Position numbers and translations under genes: made by a program. DNA of 64,000 nucleotides from Desulfuromonas sp. CSMB_57 (lineage in GTDB: Bacteria; Desulfobacterota; Desulfuromonadia; Desulfuromonadales; Syntrophotaleaceae). The stretch is taken from positions 36,656-100,655 of the forward strand of contig NZ_JAFCIY020000026.1 of assembly GCF_020194955.2 (NCBI RefSeq), given 5' to 3'. Below are positions 35,879-44,679 of this stretch, one piece after another. The notes beneath the pieces were generated by a model that worked only from the letters and a program-made list of their open reading frames with translations, did not search any database and was not told where the DNA came from. Every line of letters starts with the position of its first letter. Position 1 is the stretch's first letter.

Positions 35879-36777
35879 TTCCGGATTGTCTTATTCTGTG
35901 GGAGAGATCCTTGGCCATCGATGCTGTCGCTCAAGTTGAAAAGATTCTGCATGACTTCTGGGCCTCCGCCCCGGGCAACAGCCTGCAACTTCCCAGCGGC
36001 GAGAAAGCTTGGGGGGCGCCGCGAGTTGCCATTGCGCGGGGCGACGACCCTCTGTTTCTGCGCAACAAGGAACTCATCGGAGATTTTCTCTGGACCCCCG
36101 CGCAAGCCTATGCCCTGGCTTTTCCCCATCTGCCGAGGCCTGCCGCCGGGCAGTTGCGGGTCATCAGCTACCTATTGCCGCAGACCCCGGAAACCCTTGC
36201 CGACCAACGCCGCGAGACGGCCATGCCGGCTGAACGCTGGGCGCGATCGCGCTTTCATGGTGAAGAGTTCAACTGCGAGCTGCGTCTGCATGTGGCGGGG
36301 GTCCTCACCCGGGCCGGCCATCCGGCGGTGGCGCCGGAGCGTTTGGCCGATTTCGACTACCGTCGTTCGCCACGATTCGGCTTGGCCTCCAACTGGTCGG
36401 AAAGGCATGTTGCCTTTGTGGCCGGACATGGCACCTTCGGCCTTTCCGACGCCCTGATTACCCGCTGGGGGCAGGCCGTGCGCCTGGGCTCGGTGGTGTG
36501 CCGCATCGATCTGCCCGTTACGGAACGGGTATACGGGGAAGATTATCACGCCTGGTGCCTCTGGCATGCCAAAGGCACCTGCGGCGCCTGCGCCAAGCGC
36601 TGTCCCATCGGGGCCATCACCACTCGGGATGGACACGATAAGCAGGCCTGTTTCAAATATATACGTGATGTGACCGCACCCTATGCCGCCAGAACCTATG
36701 GAACCGGCGCCACGCCCTGCGGTTTGTGCCAGGTGAATATTCCCTGCGAGCGCCGGGCGCCGACGGGACTTTCTTGA
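35875..36777 (+). CDS. Epoxyqueuosine reductase-like 4Fe-4S protein
   Basis: 300 residues. The C-terminal region has CGACAKRCP and PCGLCQVNIPCE, two ferredoxin-type cysteine sets. Residues 185-200 (HVAFVAGHGTFGLSDALITR) match the corrinoid-binding block of QueG/reductive dehalogenase-like proteins. Unlike QueG, the N-terminus is divergent. The ATG at 35875 overlaps the flavin enzyme stop; a TTG at 35911 with GGGAGAG upstream is a plausible alternative start. It probably serves as an electron partner or reductase for an unknown substrate rather than queuosine synthesis. Confidence 0.78.
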   Translation: MIPDCLILWERSLAIDAVAQVEKILHDFWASAPGNSLQLPSGEKAWGAPRVAIARGDDPLFLRNKELIGDFLWTPAQAYALAFPHLPRPAAGQLRVISYLLPQTPETLADQRRETAMPAERWARSRFHGEEFNCELRLHVAGVLTRAGHPAVAPERLADFDYRRSPRFGLASNWSERHVAFVAGHGTFGLSDALITRWGQAVRLGSVVCRIDLPVTERVYGEDYHAWCLWHAKGTCGACAKRCPIGAITTRDGHDKQACFKYIRDVTAPYAARTYGTGATPCGLCQVNIPCERRAPTGLS

Positions 36778-36818
36778 GAAGTTAACATGAAAAAATATGG
36801 GGTGAGGCAACGCTCCTG

Positions 36819-37622
36819 TTATGGAGCACTGGTGTGCAGTGTGGGAAAGCATGCTTTGCGATTCACTTCGGCGCCGATGTGCAGCACTTTCACTACAATG
36901 CCGTAGGCCGCTTCCAGATTCTCCGCCGTAATGACCTCGTCCGGCCTGCCTTTGTGAAGCATGAGGCCGCCGTTGAGGATGGCCGCCTCCGTGGCGGCAA
37001 TGAAGGCGTGATCGGGAAAGTGGGAGGCCATGATGATGCCGAGTCCCTGTTCGGCCAGGTTCCGCACCACGCGCAGAATGCGTACCTGATTGCCCATGTC
37101 GAGGTGGGAGGTCGGTTCATCCAGAATCATGAGTCGCGGTTGCTGGGCCAAGGCCCGCGCAATCAGGGTCAATTGCCATTCACCGCCGCTGAGCATGGTG
37201 CAGGGCCGATGGGCAAGGTGCCGGATCCCCACCGTTTCAAGCGCCGCAAGGGCGATATCTCGGTCTTTTTGAGTTGGGGAGGAAAAGACGTTGATATGGG
37301 GGGCCCGGCCCATGACCACAATATCGTGAACCAGGAAGGGAAAGGGGGACTGCTGACTCTGGGGAACGTAGGAGATGCCCTTGGCCACCTCGGCGGGTTT
37401 CATGTGGGCGATGTCCCTGCCATCAAGGAATATTTTGCCCTGCCAGCCGTGCAGCACATTGCTGATGCATTTGAGCAGGGTGGATTTGCCGGTGCCGTTG
37501 GGGCCCAACAGGCAGAAGACATCGCCGGACGCTACGGAAAAGGACACATCGCTGAATATGGGACGGGCCCCGTCTTCCCCATAACTGAAGCCAAGATTGT
37601 GCACGCTCAGCAGCGGATTCAT
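36819..37622 (-). CDS. FecE-type ABC transporter ATPase (left cluster)
   Basis: 267 residues from ATG 37622. Walker A GPNGTGKSTLL, Q-loop SYVPQSQ, signature LSGGEWQLTLIARALAQQ, Walker B LMILDEPTSHLD and switch ASHFPDH. It powers import of a chelated metal through the FecCD-type permease encoded just upstream. The open frame continues past 37622 into the permease gene but out of its frame. It is last of a five-gene leftward operon and faces the Fe-S reductase gene across a 41-base gap holding a small hairpin (GCTCC/GGAGC). Confidence 0.92.
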   Translation of the reverse strand: MNPLLSVHNLGFSYGEDGARPIFSDVSFSVASGDVFCLLGPNGTGKSTLLKCISNVLHGWQGKIFLDGRDIAHMKPAEVAKGISYVPQSQQSPFPFLVHDIVVMGRAPHINVFSSPTQKDRDIALAALETVGIRHLAHRPCTMLSGGEWQLTLIARALAQQPRLMILDEPTSHLDMGNQVRILRVVRNLAEQGLGIIMASHFPDHAFIAATEAAILNGGLMLHKGRPDEVITAENLEAAYGIVVKVLHIGAEVNRKACFPTLHTSAP

Positions 37623-37624
37623 TG

Positions 37625-38653
37625 TTACCACCCCGAACGGTTCTTGCGCAGCAGGTAGGCAAAAATGGGAGCTCCCACCAGGGAGGTGAGAACACCGATG
37701 GGGATTTCCATGGCCATGGCCGTCCTGGCGATGGTATCCACCGCCACCAGGTAGGCGGCTCCGACGAGCACCGTTACCGGCAGCAGGATCTTGTTGTCCG
37801 GTCCGGCCAGGAGTCGGCCGATATGGGGAATCACCAGCCCGATCCAGCCGATGATGCCGCCGATGGAAACCGCCGCCGCGGCAATCATGGTGGCACAGAG
37901 AATCACCGTCGCCCTGATGCGCGTCGTATCCACCCCGAGGGCCCGTGCATCCTCTTCGCCCATGGCCAGCAGATTGATCTGCCATCGGATCAAGAGGAGC
38001 ACTGTTATGCCCACCAGGATGATGGGCGCCACCACGACCATATCCCGGTTCGATGCGTTGTTGAGGGAGCCGAGGAGCCAGAAGACGATGGAAGGCATCT
38101 CGTTGGCCGGGTCGGCGACATACTGGATGAGGGAGGTGCCGGCGGAAAACAGGGCGCCGACGATGATCCCCGAAAGAACCAGCATCAACACCGGTGTCGA
38201 ACGATAGACCCTGCTCAGGCAGTAGGTCAGCAGGACCGCCAGCAGGCCGAACACGAAGGACAGGATCTGCACGGCGATGATGTTGCCGAAAAAGAGGATG
38301 GCCAGCGCCGCGCCGAAACCCGCTCCCGCTGATACGCCCAGAATATGCGGTGAAACGAGGGGATTGCGGAACAGCCCCTGGAAGGCGGCGCCGGAAACGG
38401 ACAGCCCGGCCCCCACGAGCATGCCGGCCATAAGCCGGGGCAGCCGGACATCCAGCAGAATCGACTCCACGGCCGGCGACCAGGTGCGTTCCATGGGCAG
38501 CACGTTGGCGGCGAAAATCCTCAGGATCTGGCCTGGGGCGATGTACAGATGGCCGAGTATCATGGACGTTGTCGCTACGGCAACCAGAAGAATGGCGAGG
38601 ATGAATAGAATTCTGTTCGCGCCGACGGCGCTTTTGTGCTCAGCGGATGGCAT
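37625..38653 (-). CDS. FecCD-family metal-chelate permease (left cluster)
   Basis: 342 residues with about nine transmembrane helices. FecCD signatures: LPRLMAGMLVGAGLSVSGAA, FQGLFRNPLVSPHILGVSAG, and GWIGLVIPHIGRLLAGPDN. The family imports iron-siderophore, cobalamin or other metal complexes. It ends 2 bases before the ATPase start and begins 9 bases after the binding-protein stop, so the three are one transcript. Substrate is discussed under the cluster finding. Confidence 0.93.
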   Translation of the reverse strand: MPSAEHKSAVGANRILFILAILLVAVATTSMILGHLYIAPGQILRIFAANVLPMERTWSPAVESILLDVRLPRLMAGMLVGAGLSVSGAAFQGLFRNPLVSPHILGVSAGAGFGAALAILFFGNIIAVQILSFVFGLLAVLLTYCLSRVYRSTPVLMLVLSGIIVGALFSAGTSLIQYVADPANEMPSIVFWLLGSLNNASNRDMVVVAPIILVGITVLLLIRWQINLLAMGEEDARALGVDTTRIRATVILCATMIAAAAVSIGGIIGWIGLVIPHIGRLLAGPDNKILLPVTVLVGAAYLVAVDTIARTAMAMEIPIGVLTSLVGAPIFAYLLRKNRSGW

Positions 38654-38662
38654 GATGAAAAA

Positions 38663-39778
38663 CTACCTCGCGCCGCCGAAAGAACCGAAATTGAACCCGT
38701 AGCCACCGCTCAGAACCTTTTGGGCCTGCTCGTCGCTCAACTCGAAGTTCATGGTCTCCCGGTAGAATTTCTTGACTTCATCAGCCATGTCGACATCCGC
38801 GAACCGCTCCGGGTAGGCAATTTTTGCCAGCCAGAGGGGGTGCAGAACCGCGGCTTCGGCCGTCGGCCGGTCCCAGATGAACAAGCCCACCGGCTGTCGG
38901 TAAACCTGACGGTTTTTTACTGCAGCGACATTTTTCCAGCGCGGATTGTTGTAAACCTCTTCCGGGGTTCCGGTATCGATGACCAGGATATCCGGGTTCC
39001 AGTCGAGGACCTTTTCCATGGATACTTCCGCCAGGCCGGAATGCAGACCTTGCTGGGTGCCTGCCGTATGGATGGTGGAGGTTGCATTGACGCAGCCGGC
39101 GGTCGTGATCCGTTCATTCATGAAGGTGTCGCCGCCCAGGGTGACGAGATGCTTGGGGCCGTAGCCGTTGAACAATTTTTTACGCTGTTCCGGCGGAATG
39201 TCGGCGGTTCGGGAACGCACGAAGGCCAGGATTTTTTCCAGGTAGTCGATATAGTTGGCGCCACGCTCTTCGCGCTCGAAAATGGTGGCGTAAAAGCGAA
39301 TTTCATCCTTGAGCAGGTTGGTGTCGTGACTCATGTTGCTTTCCGTATAAGCGACCGGTATGCGGGTTTTTTTCTGGACGATGGAGCCGTCCAGGTTGCC
39401 GGCGATGACCAGTTGCGCATCGGCCAGGAGCAATTCTTCGATGTTGATGTGGCCGCTGGTGCTGCGCGGGCCGGGGAGTTCCTTGATGGATGGATCGAAG
39501 GCGAGCAGCAATTCGGAATTTTTGAGGGTGCTGGTGACGGCGACGAGTTGGTCCCGAGCTCCGAGGAGGTAGGCGATCTGCCCCGTGGGACCGCCGAACA
39601 GGGCGACCCGGGTGAGGGGCACCGGGACCTCGACCCGATTGCCGACCATGTCGGTAATCACGCGAGTTTTTTCCGGGAGCCGTCTATGTTCGGTGCGAAA
39701 CAACGCCAGGGCAAAGACCATGGCCGCGCCAAGAGTGAAAAGAACCAGAAGATTTCGGGTGTGGCGGATGTTGGGCAT
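38663..39778 (-). CDS. Periplasmic metal-chelate binding protein (left cluster)
   Basis: 371 residues. An N-terminal hydrophobic segment (LLVLFTLGAAMVFALALF) acts as a signal peptide or anchor; no lipobox Cys was seen. Two-lobed FepB/BtuF-type protein: RVITDMVGNRVEVPVPLTRV, the lobe hinge region, and WNPDILVIDTGTPEEV. Its C-terminal YPERFADVDM block is shared with the right-cluster protein (YPERFVDIDM), indicating paralogy. It ends with a glycine-rich tail (GGYGFNFGSFGGAR). Confidence 0.9.
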   Translation of the reverse strand: MPNIRHTRNLLVLFTLGAAMVFALALFRTEHRRLPEKTRVITDMVGNRVEVPVPLTRVALFGGPTGQIAYLLGARDQLVAVTSTLKNSELLLAFDPSIKELPGPRSTSGHINIEELLLADAQLVIAGNLDGSIVQKKTRIPVAYTESNMSHDTNLLKDEIRFYATIFEREERGANYIDYLEKILAFVRSRTADIPPEQRKKLFNGYGPKHLVTLGGDTFMNERITTAGCVNATSTIHTAGTQQGLHSGLAEVSMEKVLDWNPDILVIDTGTPEEVYNNPRWKNVAAVKNRQVYRQPVGLFIWDRPTAEAAVLHPLWLAKIAYPERFADVDMADEVKKFYRETMNFELSDEQAQKVLSGGYGFNFGSFGGAR

Positions 39779-39790
39779 GGCTGACTCCGA

Positions 39791-40504
39791 TTATTTCCTG
39801 AACCGTGTGACCGGCTCTATGCCGTCGATTTTATTGTAGAATTTTACGCCCTGCGAAAGGCTGCGGAAAAGCCGGACACGGTCCGTCACCCTGATGCCGG
39901 CGATGACCGAGGCGCCGAAATCGAACAATACGTCGCTCATGGGGGTGCTGGGACCGAGGACGATGGCGGTGGCGTTGGCGGCGCGGGCCAGTTCCAGGAG
40001 GCGCTCCATGGTTTTGTTGATCAGGGAGGTGGCGGTGAGAATCAGCAAGTCGGATTGGGGCACCACCTCCTCGGCGGCGAAGGACGGCAGCTCACCGGCC
40101 TGCGGGTTGATTTCGAGCAGAAAGGCCCGCTTGGCCGCTTGGGCCAGGTCCGGAAAAAAGGGGAACCGGCCGATGCAGGTCACGGTTTGGCCGGGGACGC
40201 GGTCCATGATGTAGTCGACGACATTGAGCCTTTCGCCTTGAGCATCGATGAGAGACGACAGGGCGGCCAGACCCAGGCCCGCCTCCAGCGGTTCCCAGCT
40301 TTTCAGCCCGGCCGCCAGTTCCATGACCTCCATTCCTTGCAGGGCACCGGCGTTCGGCAGTTCGAAATCCGGCCGCCCGGGAAAGACATGGGCCATGCCG
40401 GTATGTCGGCTTTCCACCGCCAGCCAGTGCAGGCCGATGCGAACCCGGGACGCGACCTGACGATCTCCGTCAACGCTGTCCAGCAGGGCGTCTATGAGTT
40501 GCAA
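39791..40504 (-). CDS. DUF364 putative metal-chelation protein (left cluster)
   Basis: 237 residues. The start is a TTG at 40504, supported by GGAGGAGG seven bases upstream and by overlap with the FmdE-like frame. A DUF4213-like N-terminus (RVRIGLHWLAVES) is followed by DUF364 proper (VTCIGRFPFFPDL, LLILTATSLINKTMERLLEL, IVLGPSTPMSDVLFDFG). DUF364 proteins are annotated as putative heavy-metal chelators and co-occur with FecBCD-type importers; biochemical proof is lacking. A paralogue lies at 45933. Confidence 0.85.
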   Translation of the reverse strand: MQLIDALLDSVDGDRQVASRVRIGLHWLAVESRHTGMAHVFPGRPDFELPNAGALQGMEVMELAAGLKSWEPLEAGLGLAALSSLIDAQGERLNVVDYIMDRVPGQTVTCIGRFPFFPDLAQAAKRAFLLEINPQAGELPSFAAEEVVPQSDLLILTATSLINKTMERLLELARAANATAIVLGPSTPMSDVLFDFGASVIAGIRVTDRVRLFRSLSQGVKFYNKIDGIEPVTRFRK

Positions 40505-40674
40505 AACGTTTCCTCCTCCGTTTCATAACAGGCACCCAGATCCTTTTCGCGCTCCGGTTCAACCCATTCCAGACCATTTTTCGCGATGCGGACTCCCAAG
40601 AACCGGCCGATGCAGAAATGGCCGTGAAAATCGATGCAACGTTGTAGCGTTTCGGAAATATCCATAACGCGCAT
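40492..40674 (-). CDS. Short FmdE-like protein
   Basis: 60 residues. DISETLQRCIDFHGHFCIGR plus FLGVRIAKNGLEW matches the N-terminal FHGHxCxG metal-binding block of FmdE (molybdenum formylmethanofuran dehydrogenase subunit E family). Those proteins are usually 150-200 residues, so this is either a natural mini-form or a remnant. It is first in the leftward operon; its stop lies 13 bases inside the DUF364 gene, which supports translation of both. The cysteines C13, C21 and C49 could bind metal. Confidence 0.6.
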   Translation of the reverse strand: MRVMDISETLQRCIDFHGHFCIGRFLGVRIAKNGLEWVEPEREKDLGACYETEEETFCNS

Positions 40675-40735
40675 GGGTCTTTCTTTTCCGGCGATGAAAT
40701 TGGCGAAACTGGCAAAGGCTTTAATTTAATGAATA

Positions 40736-40764
40736 CTTGACATAAACAAAGTCGATATGTCAAG
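40736..40764. promoter_or_regulatory. 29-bp palindromic operator between divergent metal clusters
   Basis: CTTGACATA (40736-40744) and TATGTCAAG (40756-40764) form a perfect 9-bp inverted repeat around an 11-base spacer. Each arm contains TTGACA, a -35 hexamer, pointing rightward and leftward respectively. The site lies between the divergent starts at 40674 and 40843, so one dimeric regulator could control both operons. It does not match the Fur box or E. coli ModE/NikR consensus. Confidence 0.7.
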
Positions 40765-40842
40765 AAGTAAACAGCGAAAGCTTCAGACAGTCTGTGGCCG
40801 GCTGCCAGGTTCGGGCCAGGTTGACAGGAGAGTCTTCATCCC

Positions 40843-41877
40843 ATGCGGAATACACACATTTTCTTTTTCGGCTGGCTGGCATGCCTGGGTTTCGTTCTGT
40901 CCGCGGCCGGCTGTGACTTCGGCCGCCGGGAAGTCGCCGGTGAAACCCGGATCGTCGTCGATCAGATGGGGCGCAGGGTCACCGTTCCAAAAAACATCGA
41001 GCGCATCGCGGCATTGCATCATTTCGGCGGCAAGGTGATTTTTGCCCTGGGGGCCCAGGATCTGCTGGTGGACCAGGCGCTCTATCATCACGAGAACACC
41101 GCCATGGCCAGAATCAATCCCGTTTTTGCGGCCAAACCGAAACTCATCGACGGCCACAATCTCAACAACGAGGAAATGGTGGCCCTGCGGCCGGACATCG
41201 CCATCGCATATGCCTCCTTCGACCCTTCGGAAATGGAACGGTTGGAGCATGCGGGGATCCCTGTTGTTGCCATCCGGGGCGAGACCCTGGAAGAAAGCTA
41301 TGCGGGGGTGCGCCTGGTGGCCAAGGTGCTGGGGCGGGAACAGCGGGGGGAGGAATATATCGCGGACTGCCGGAAGCTCTGCCGCCTGGTTACGGAGCGA
41401 ACCGCCGCGATTCCCCGGGACGAGCGCGTCAAAGTGCTGTTTTCCGGGCCGAAAAATATTTATTCCGTCGCCACCGGCGACATGCTGCAGGATACGCTGC
41501 TGACCATGGCCGGCGGCTATAATGTCGCTTCCTCCCTGAAGGGTTTCTGGGCCACCGTTTCGCCGGAGCAGGTCGCCTCCTGGAATCCCGATGTCATTTT
41601 TCTCGGTTCCAGCCTCGACACCTACGGCGCCGGGGCGCTGTTCGACAACGGCATGCTGGAAACCGTGAATGCCGTCAAGCATCGGCGGGTATACGTTTTC
41701 CCCTCGAATATCGGCTGGTGGGACTACCCGGCGCCCCATTGCGTTCTGGGCCTGGTCTGGGCGGCAAAGATGCTTTACCCGGAGCGGTTCGTCGATATCG
41801 ATATGCAGGCGCTCGCCGACGATTTTTATCAAAAATACCTCGGTTATTCCTTTACCGCCATGGGCGGGAGGTTATGA
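40843..41877 (+). CDS. Metal-chelate binding lipoprotein (right cluster)
   Basis: 344 residues. Signal peptide with lipobox VLSAAGC (Cys at about 24), so membrane-anchored on the periplasmic side. The FepB/BtuF-like body reads RIVVDQMGRRVTVPKNIERI, IAALHHFGGKVIFALGAQD, RPDIAIAYASFDPSE, WNPDVIFLGSSLD and YPERFVDIDM. It is first of the rightward operon, and its stop overlaps the permease start (ATGA at 41874-41877). Confidence 0.92.
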   Translation: MRNTHIFFFGWLACLGFVLSAAGCDFGRREVAGETRIVVDQMGRRVTVPKNIERIAALHHFGGKVIFALGAQDLLVDQALYHHENTAMARINPVFAAKPKLIDGHNLNNEEMVALRPDIAIAYASFDPSEMERLEHAGIPVVAIRGETLEESYAGVRLVAKVLGREQRGEEYIADCRKLCRLVTERTAAIPRDERVKVLFSGPKNIYSVATGDMLQDTLLTMAGGYNVASSLKGFWATVSPEQVASWNPDVIFLGSSLDTYGAGALFDNGMLETVNAVKHRRVYVFPSNIGWWDYPAPHCVLGLVWAAKMLYPERFVDIDMQALADDFYQKYLGYSFTAMGGRL

Positions 41878-42899
41878 AAAAAAGTCTGATCATCTTCTGT
41901 CTTTTCGCCTTCGGCCTGGCATTGGTCATGTCGCTGGCCCTGGGGCGTTATCCCATCGGGCCTGCCGATCTGCTGGGCCTGGCCGGTTCTCTGCTGCCCG
42001 GAATCGCCGCCGATGCGGTCCCGGTGGAAGTACGGATGGTGTTCTGGAACATTCGTGTACCGCGCATCCTGCTCGGCATCGCCGTGGGCAGCGGTCTGTC
42101 CATCGCCGGCGTGGTGTTCCAGGCCTTGTTCCGCAATCCCCTGGCCGCCCCCGATATCCTGGGGGTGACCGCCGGCTCCGGTTTCGGCGCCGCCCTGGCC
42201 ATCATGTTTTTTACCCGCATGGCGCTGGGGGTGCAGGGTTTGGCCTTTCTGTTCGGCGTGGTGGCGGTTTCCATCGCCTATTTCCTTGCCAACCGCAGTT
42301 GGGACCGCTCCGCGTCGGTGCTGGTGATTTCGGGGATCGTGGTCTCCGCCGTGTTCCAGGCGTGCGTTTCCATCCTGATGTATCTGGCGGATCCTTACGA
42401 TCAGCTGGCCAAGATCGTGTTCTGGATCATGGGCAGTTTTCATGCCGCTTCCTGGGCCAAGGTCCAGGTCACCCTGCCTGTGGTGGTGGTCGGTTCCCTG
42501 CTGCTGACGGTGTTCGGTTGGCGCCTCAACGTCATGACCCACAACGAAGAGGAAGCCCTTTCTCTGGGGGTCGACGTTTTCCGCTGGCGGCTGTTTTATC
42601 TAGGCATCAGTACCCTGGTGGTCGCCTCCTCGGTGGCGGCGGTAGGCAATATCAGCTGGATCGGCCTGATCGTGCCGCATATCGCCCGTTACCTGGTCGG
42701 CACCGAGCACCGCCGGCTGATTCCGGTCGCGGCCTTTATCGGCGGCGGCTTTCTACTGATCATGGATACTGTCGCTCGTACCGTTTCCGTGTCGGAAATC
42801 CCCATCAGCATCATCACCTCCATCTTGGGCGCCCCCTTTCTCGGCTACCTGGTGATTCATCGCGGCAGAAAGGGGGCCTTGGGTGTCGGTGCGGGTTGA
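41874..42899 (+). CDS. FecCD-family metal-chelate permease (right cluster)
   Basis: 341 residues from ATG 41874, overlapping the binding-protein stop. About nine membrane helices with the family signatures VPRILLGIAVGSGLSIAGVV, FQALFRNPLAAPDILGVTAG, SWIGLIVPHIARYLVGTEHR and PISIITSILGAPFLGYLVI. The downstream ATPase start lies 17 bases inside its 3' end. It is a paralogue of the left-cluster permease, so this genome carries two complete, divergently transcribed import systems. Confidence 0.93.
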   Translation: MKKSLIIFCLFAFGLALVMSLALGRYPIGPADLLGLAGSLLPGIAADAVPVEVRMVFWNIRVPRILLGIAVGSGLSIAGVVFQALFRNPLAAPDILGVTAGSGFGAALAIMFFTRMALGVQGLAFLFGVVAVSIAYFLANRSWDRSASVLVISGIVVSAVFQACVSILMYLADPYDQLAKIVFWIMGSFHAASWAKVQVTLPVVVVGSLLLTVFGWRLNVMTHNEEEALSLGVDVFRWRLFYLGISTLVVASSVAAVGNISWIGLIVPHIARYLVGTEHRRLIPVAAFIGGGFLLIMDTVARTVSVSEIPISIITSILGAPFLGYLVIHRGRKGALGVGAG

Positions 42900-43656
42900 C
42901 GGTCTGACCGCCGGCTACGGCAACAGCCCGGTGCTCTATGAGGTGGCTGCGGATCTGGCGGCGGGGCGCAGCTGTGCCCTCATCGGGCGCAACGGGTCGG
43001 GAAAAACCACTCTGATGCGCTGCATCAACGGCATACTGAAACCGACCAAGGGGACCATCACCGTGTCCGGGCGGGAAATCCGCAGCATGAAGCGGGATGA
43101 AATCGCCCGCCTGATCAGCCTGGTTCCCCAGGGAAACTATTCACCGTTCCAATTTTCGTGCCTGGAAATCATTCTCATGGGGGGTGCGGCGCGCATCAAA
43201 CCCTGGAGCGCACCCTGCGCCGGGGAGCGACGGCAGGCCCTGGAAATCTGCCGCGAGGTGGGGATAGTTGAACTGGCGGAACGGCCCTTCAACAGCCTTT
43301 CCGGCGGCCAGAAACAGCTGGTCATGCTGGCCCGGGCGCTGCATCAAAATGCCCCGGTCATGCTGCTGGACGAACCCAATTCCCATCTGGATTTTCCCAA
43401 TCAGCACATGATGATGGGGCTCATGCGGCGCTTCGTCAGGGAGCGGGGGGTGACCGCGCTGATTACCCTCCACGATCCCAACCTGGCCCTTCAGTATTGC
43501 GACGACGTGGTCATGCTGCGGGAGGGACGGGTGGTCGCCGCCGGGCCGACAGCCGAGATTCTGGATGATGTTCACCTGCAGGAGGTTCTGGGGCCGGGGA
43601 TTCTCATGGAGAGAACCGTGTCGGGGGGCCGGGTGGTGGTGCCGAGGAATATGTGA
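42883..43656 (+). CDS. FecE-type ABC transporter ATPase (right cluster)
   Basis: 257 residues from GTG 42883. Walker A LIGRNGSGKTTLM, Q-loop SLVPQGN, signature SLSGGQKQLVMLARALHQ, Walker B VMLLDEPNSHLD and switch TLHDPNL. It energises the permease encoded upstream, overlapping it by 17 bases. The next gene (radical SAM) follows after 12 bases with its own GGAGGT site, so the operon continues. Confidence 0.92.
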   Translation: MSVRVDGLTAGYGNSPVLYEVAADLAAGRSCALIGRNGSGKTTLMRCINGILKPTKGTITVSGREIRSMKRDEIARLISLVPQGNYSPFQFSCLEIILMGGAARIKPWSAPCAGERRQALEICREVGIVELAERPFNSLSGGQKQLVMLARALHQNAPVMLLDEPNSHLDFPNQHMMMGLMRRFVRERGVTALITLHDPNLALQYCDDVVMLREGRVVAAGPTAEILDDVHLQEVLGPGILMERTVSGGRVVVPRNM

Positions 43657-43668
43657 CAGGAGGTAACC

Positions 43669-44679
43669 ATGCAGTGCAATTATTGTGAATGGCGGTGCGA
43701 CCTGGCGAACGGCAAGCTGGGGCTGTGCCGCATGTACGAGACGGCGGAGGGCGGGATTCGGGAACGGTTCCCCCATTACTGGTCCAGCTGCATCCCCGCC
43801 CGCATCGAATCGATTCCCTTCTACCATGTCCGACCGGGCAGTCGCGCCCTGGTGATCGGCACCATGGGATGCAATTTCCGCTGCCGCTACTGCAGCAATG
43901 CCTTCATCGCCAAGGAGGATCCGGCCGTCGTCAGGGAACGCATGCTCCGCCTGTCGCCCGCCGAAGTGGTCCGCAAGGCCAGGCAGATGGGGTGCGCCGG
44001 CATCGTCTTCAACGTCAATGAACCGGCGGTGTCGCTGCCCTCCCTGCAGGAACTGGCCGCCGAGGCGCGCCGGGAGGGCATCGCCCTGGGCTGTCTGACC
44101 AATGCCTACACCACGGAGGAGTCGACCGAGTTGCTGACGTCGATCTTTTCCTTCTTCAACGTCGGCCTGAAAGGGATGTCCGCCACCTTCAACCGGGATC
44201 ATATCGGTATCCCGGGGGTCGAACCGATTCTGCGCAATATTCGGCGCCTGGCCGCCGTCGCCCACGTGGAGGTCACCACGCCCATCATCGAATCGGTGAA
44301 TGACGGGGAATTGGACGACATGGCGCGGTTTCTGGCCGACGTGGACCCGGAAATCCCCTGGCACGTGTTTCGCCTGCTGCCCGAGGACGAGATGAAGGAA
44401 GCCCGGTATCCGAGCGTCGACAGGATAGCCGCCGCCCTCGATGCGGTCCGCGTCAGACTCCCCTATATCTACTTTCATAACTTCGTCGGCTCCGAATGGG
44501 TCAATACCCATTGCCCCGAGTGCGGCACCCTGGTCATCGAGCGTTTCAGTCTCGGTTGCGGTGGTGACAAGCTGAAAGCTTGCCACTGCACCGGGGGGAG
44601 TTGTCCGGCATGCGGGCATGAAATCAGGCTGGCGGGGGATGTCGCGCCCACCTGGCAACCGGCGGAGGTGCGGCCATGA
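43669..44679 (+). CDS. Radical SAM enzyme (PflA-like) with C-terminal cysteine cluster
   Basis: 336 residues. The SAM-cluster motif is CNFRCRYCSN (C-x3-C-x2-C) preceded by VIGTMG. An N-terminal MQCNYCEWRCDLANGKLGLC adds four cysteines, and the C-terminus has CPECG, LGCGGDKLKACHC and GSCPACGHE, a zinc-ribbon or auxiliary-cluster pattern. It resembles the PflA-like group (COG1180) that includes activases and orphan enzymes. Placement between a metal importer and DUF364/ModD genes suggests it modifies a metal ligand or cofactor; that is inference. It overlaps the next gene at ATGA 44676-44679. Confidence 0.85.
   Translation: MQCNYCEWRCDLANGKLGLCRMYETAEGGIRERFPHYWSSCIPARIESIPFYHVRPGSRALVIGTMGCNFRCRYCSNAFIAKEDPAVVRERMLRLSPAEVVRKARQMGCAGIVFNVNEPAVSLPSLQELAAEARREGIALGCLTNAYTTEESTELLTSIFSFFNVGLKGMSATFNRDHIGIPGVEPILRNIRRLAAVAHVEVTTPIIESVNDGELDDMARFLADVDPEIPWHVFRLLPEDEMKEARYPSVDRIAAALDAVRVRLPYIYFHNFVGSEWVNTHCPECGTLVIERFSLGCGGDKLKACHCTGGSCPACGHEIRLAGDVAPTWQPAEVRP

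Noticed and set aside
43141..44658. 505-residue leftward open frame
   Set aside because: It is antisense to the ABC ATPase and radical SAM genes, both of which carry full motif sets.
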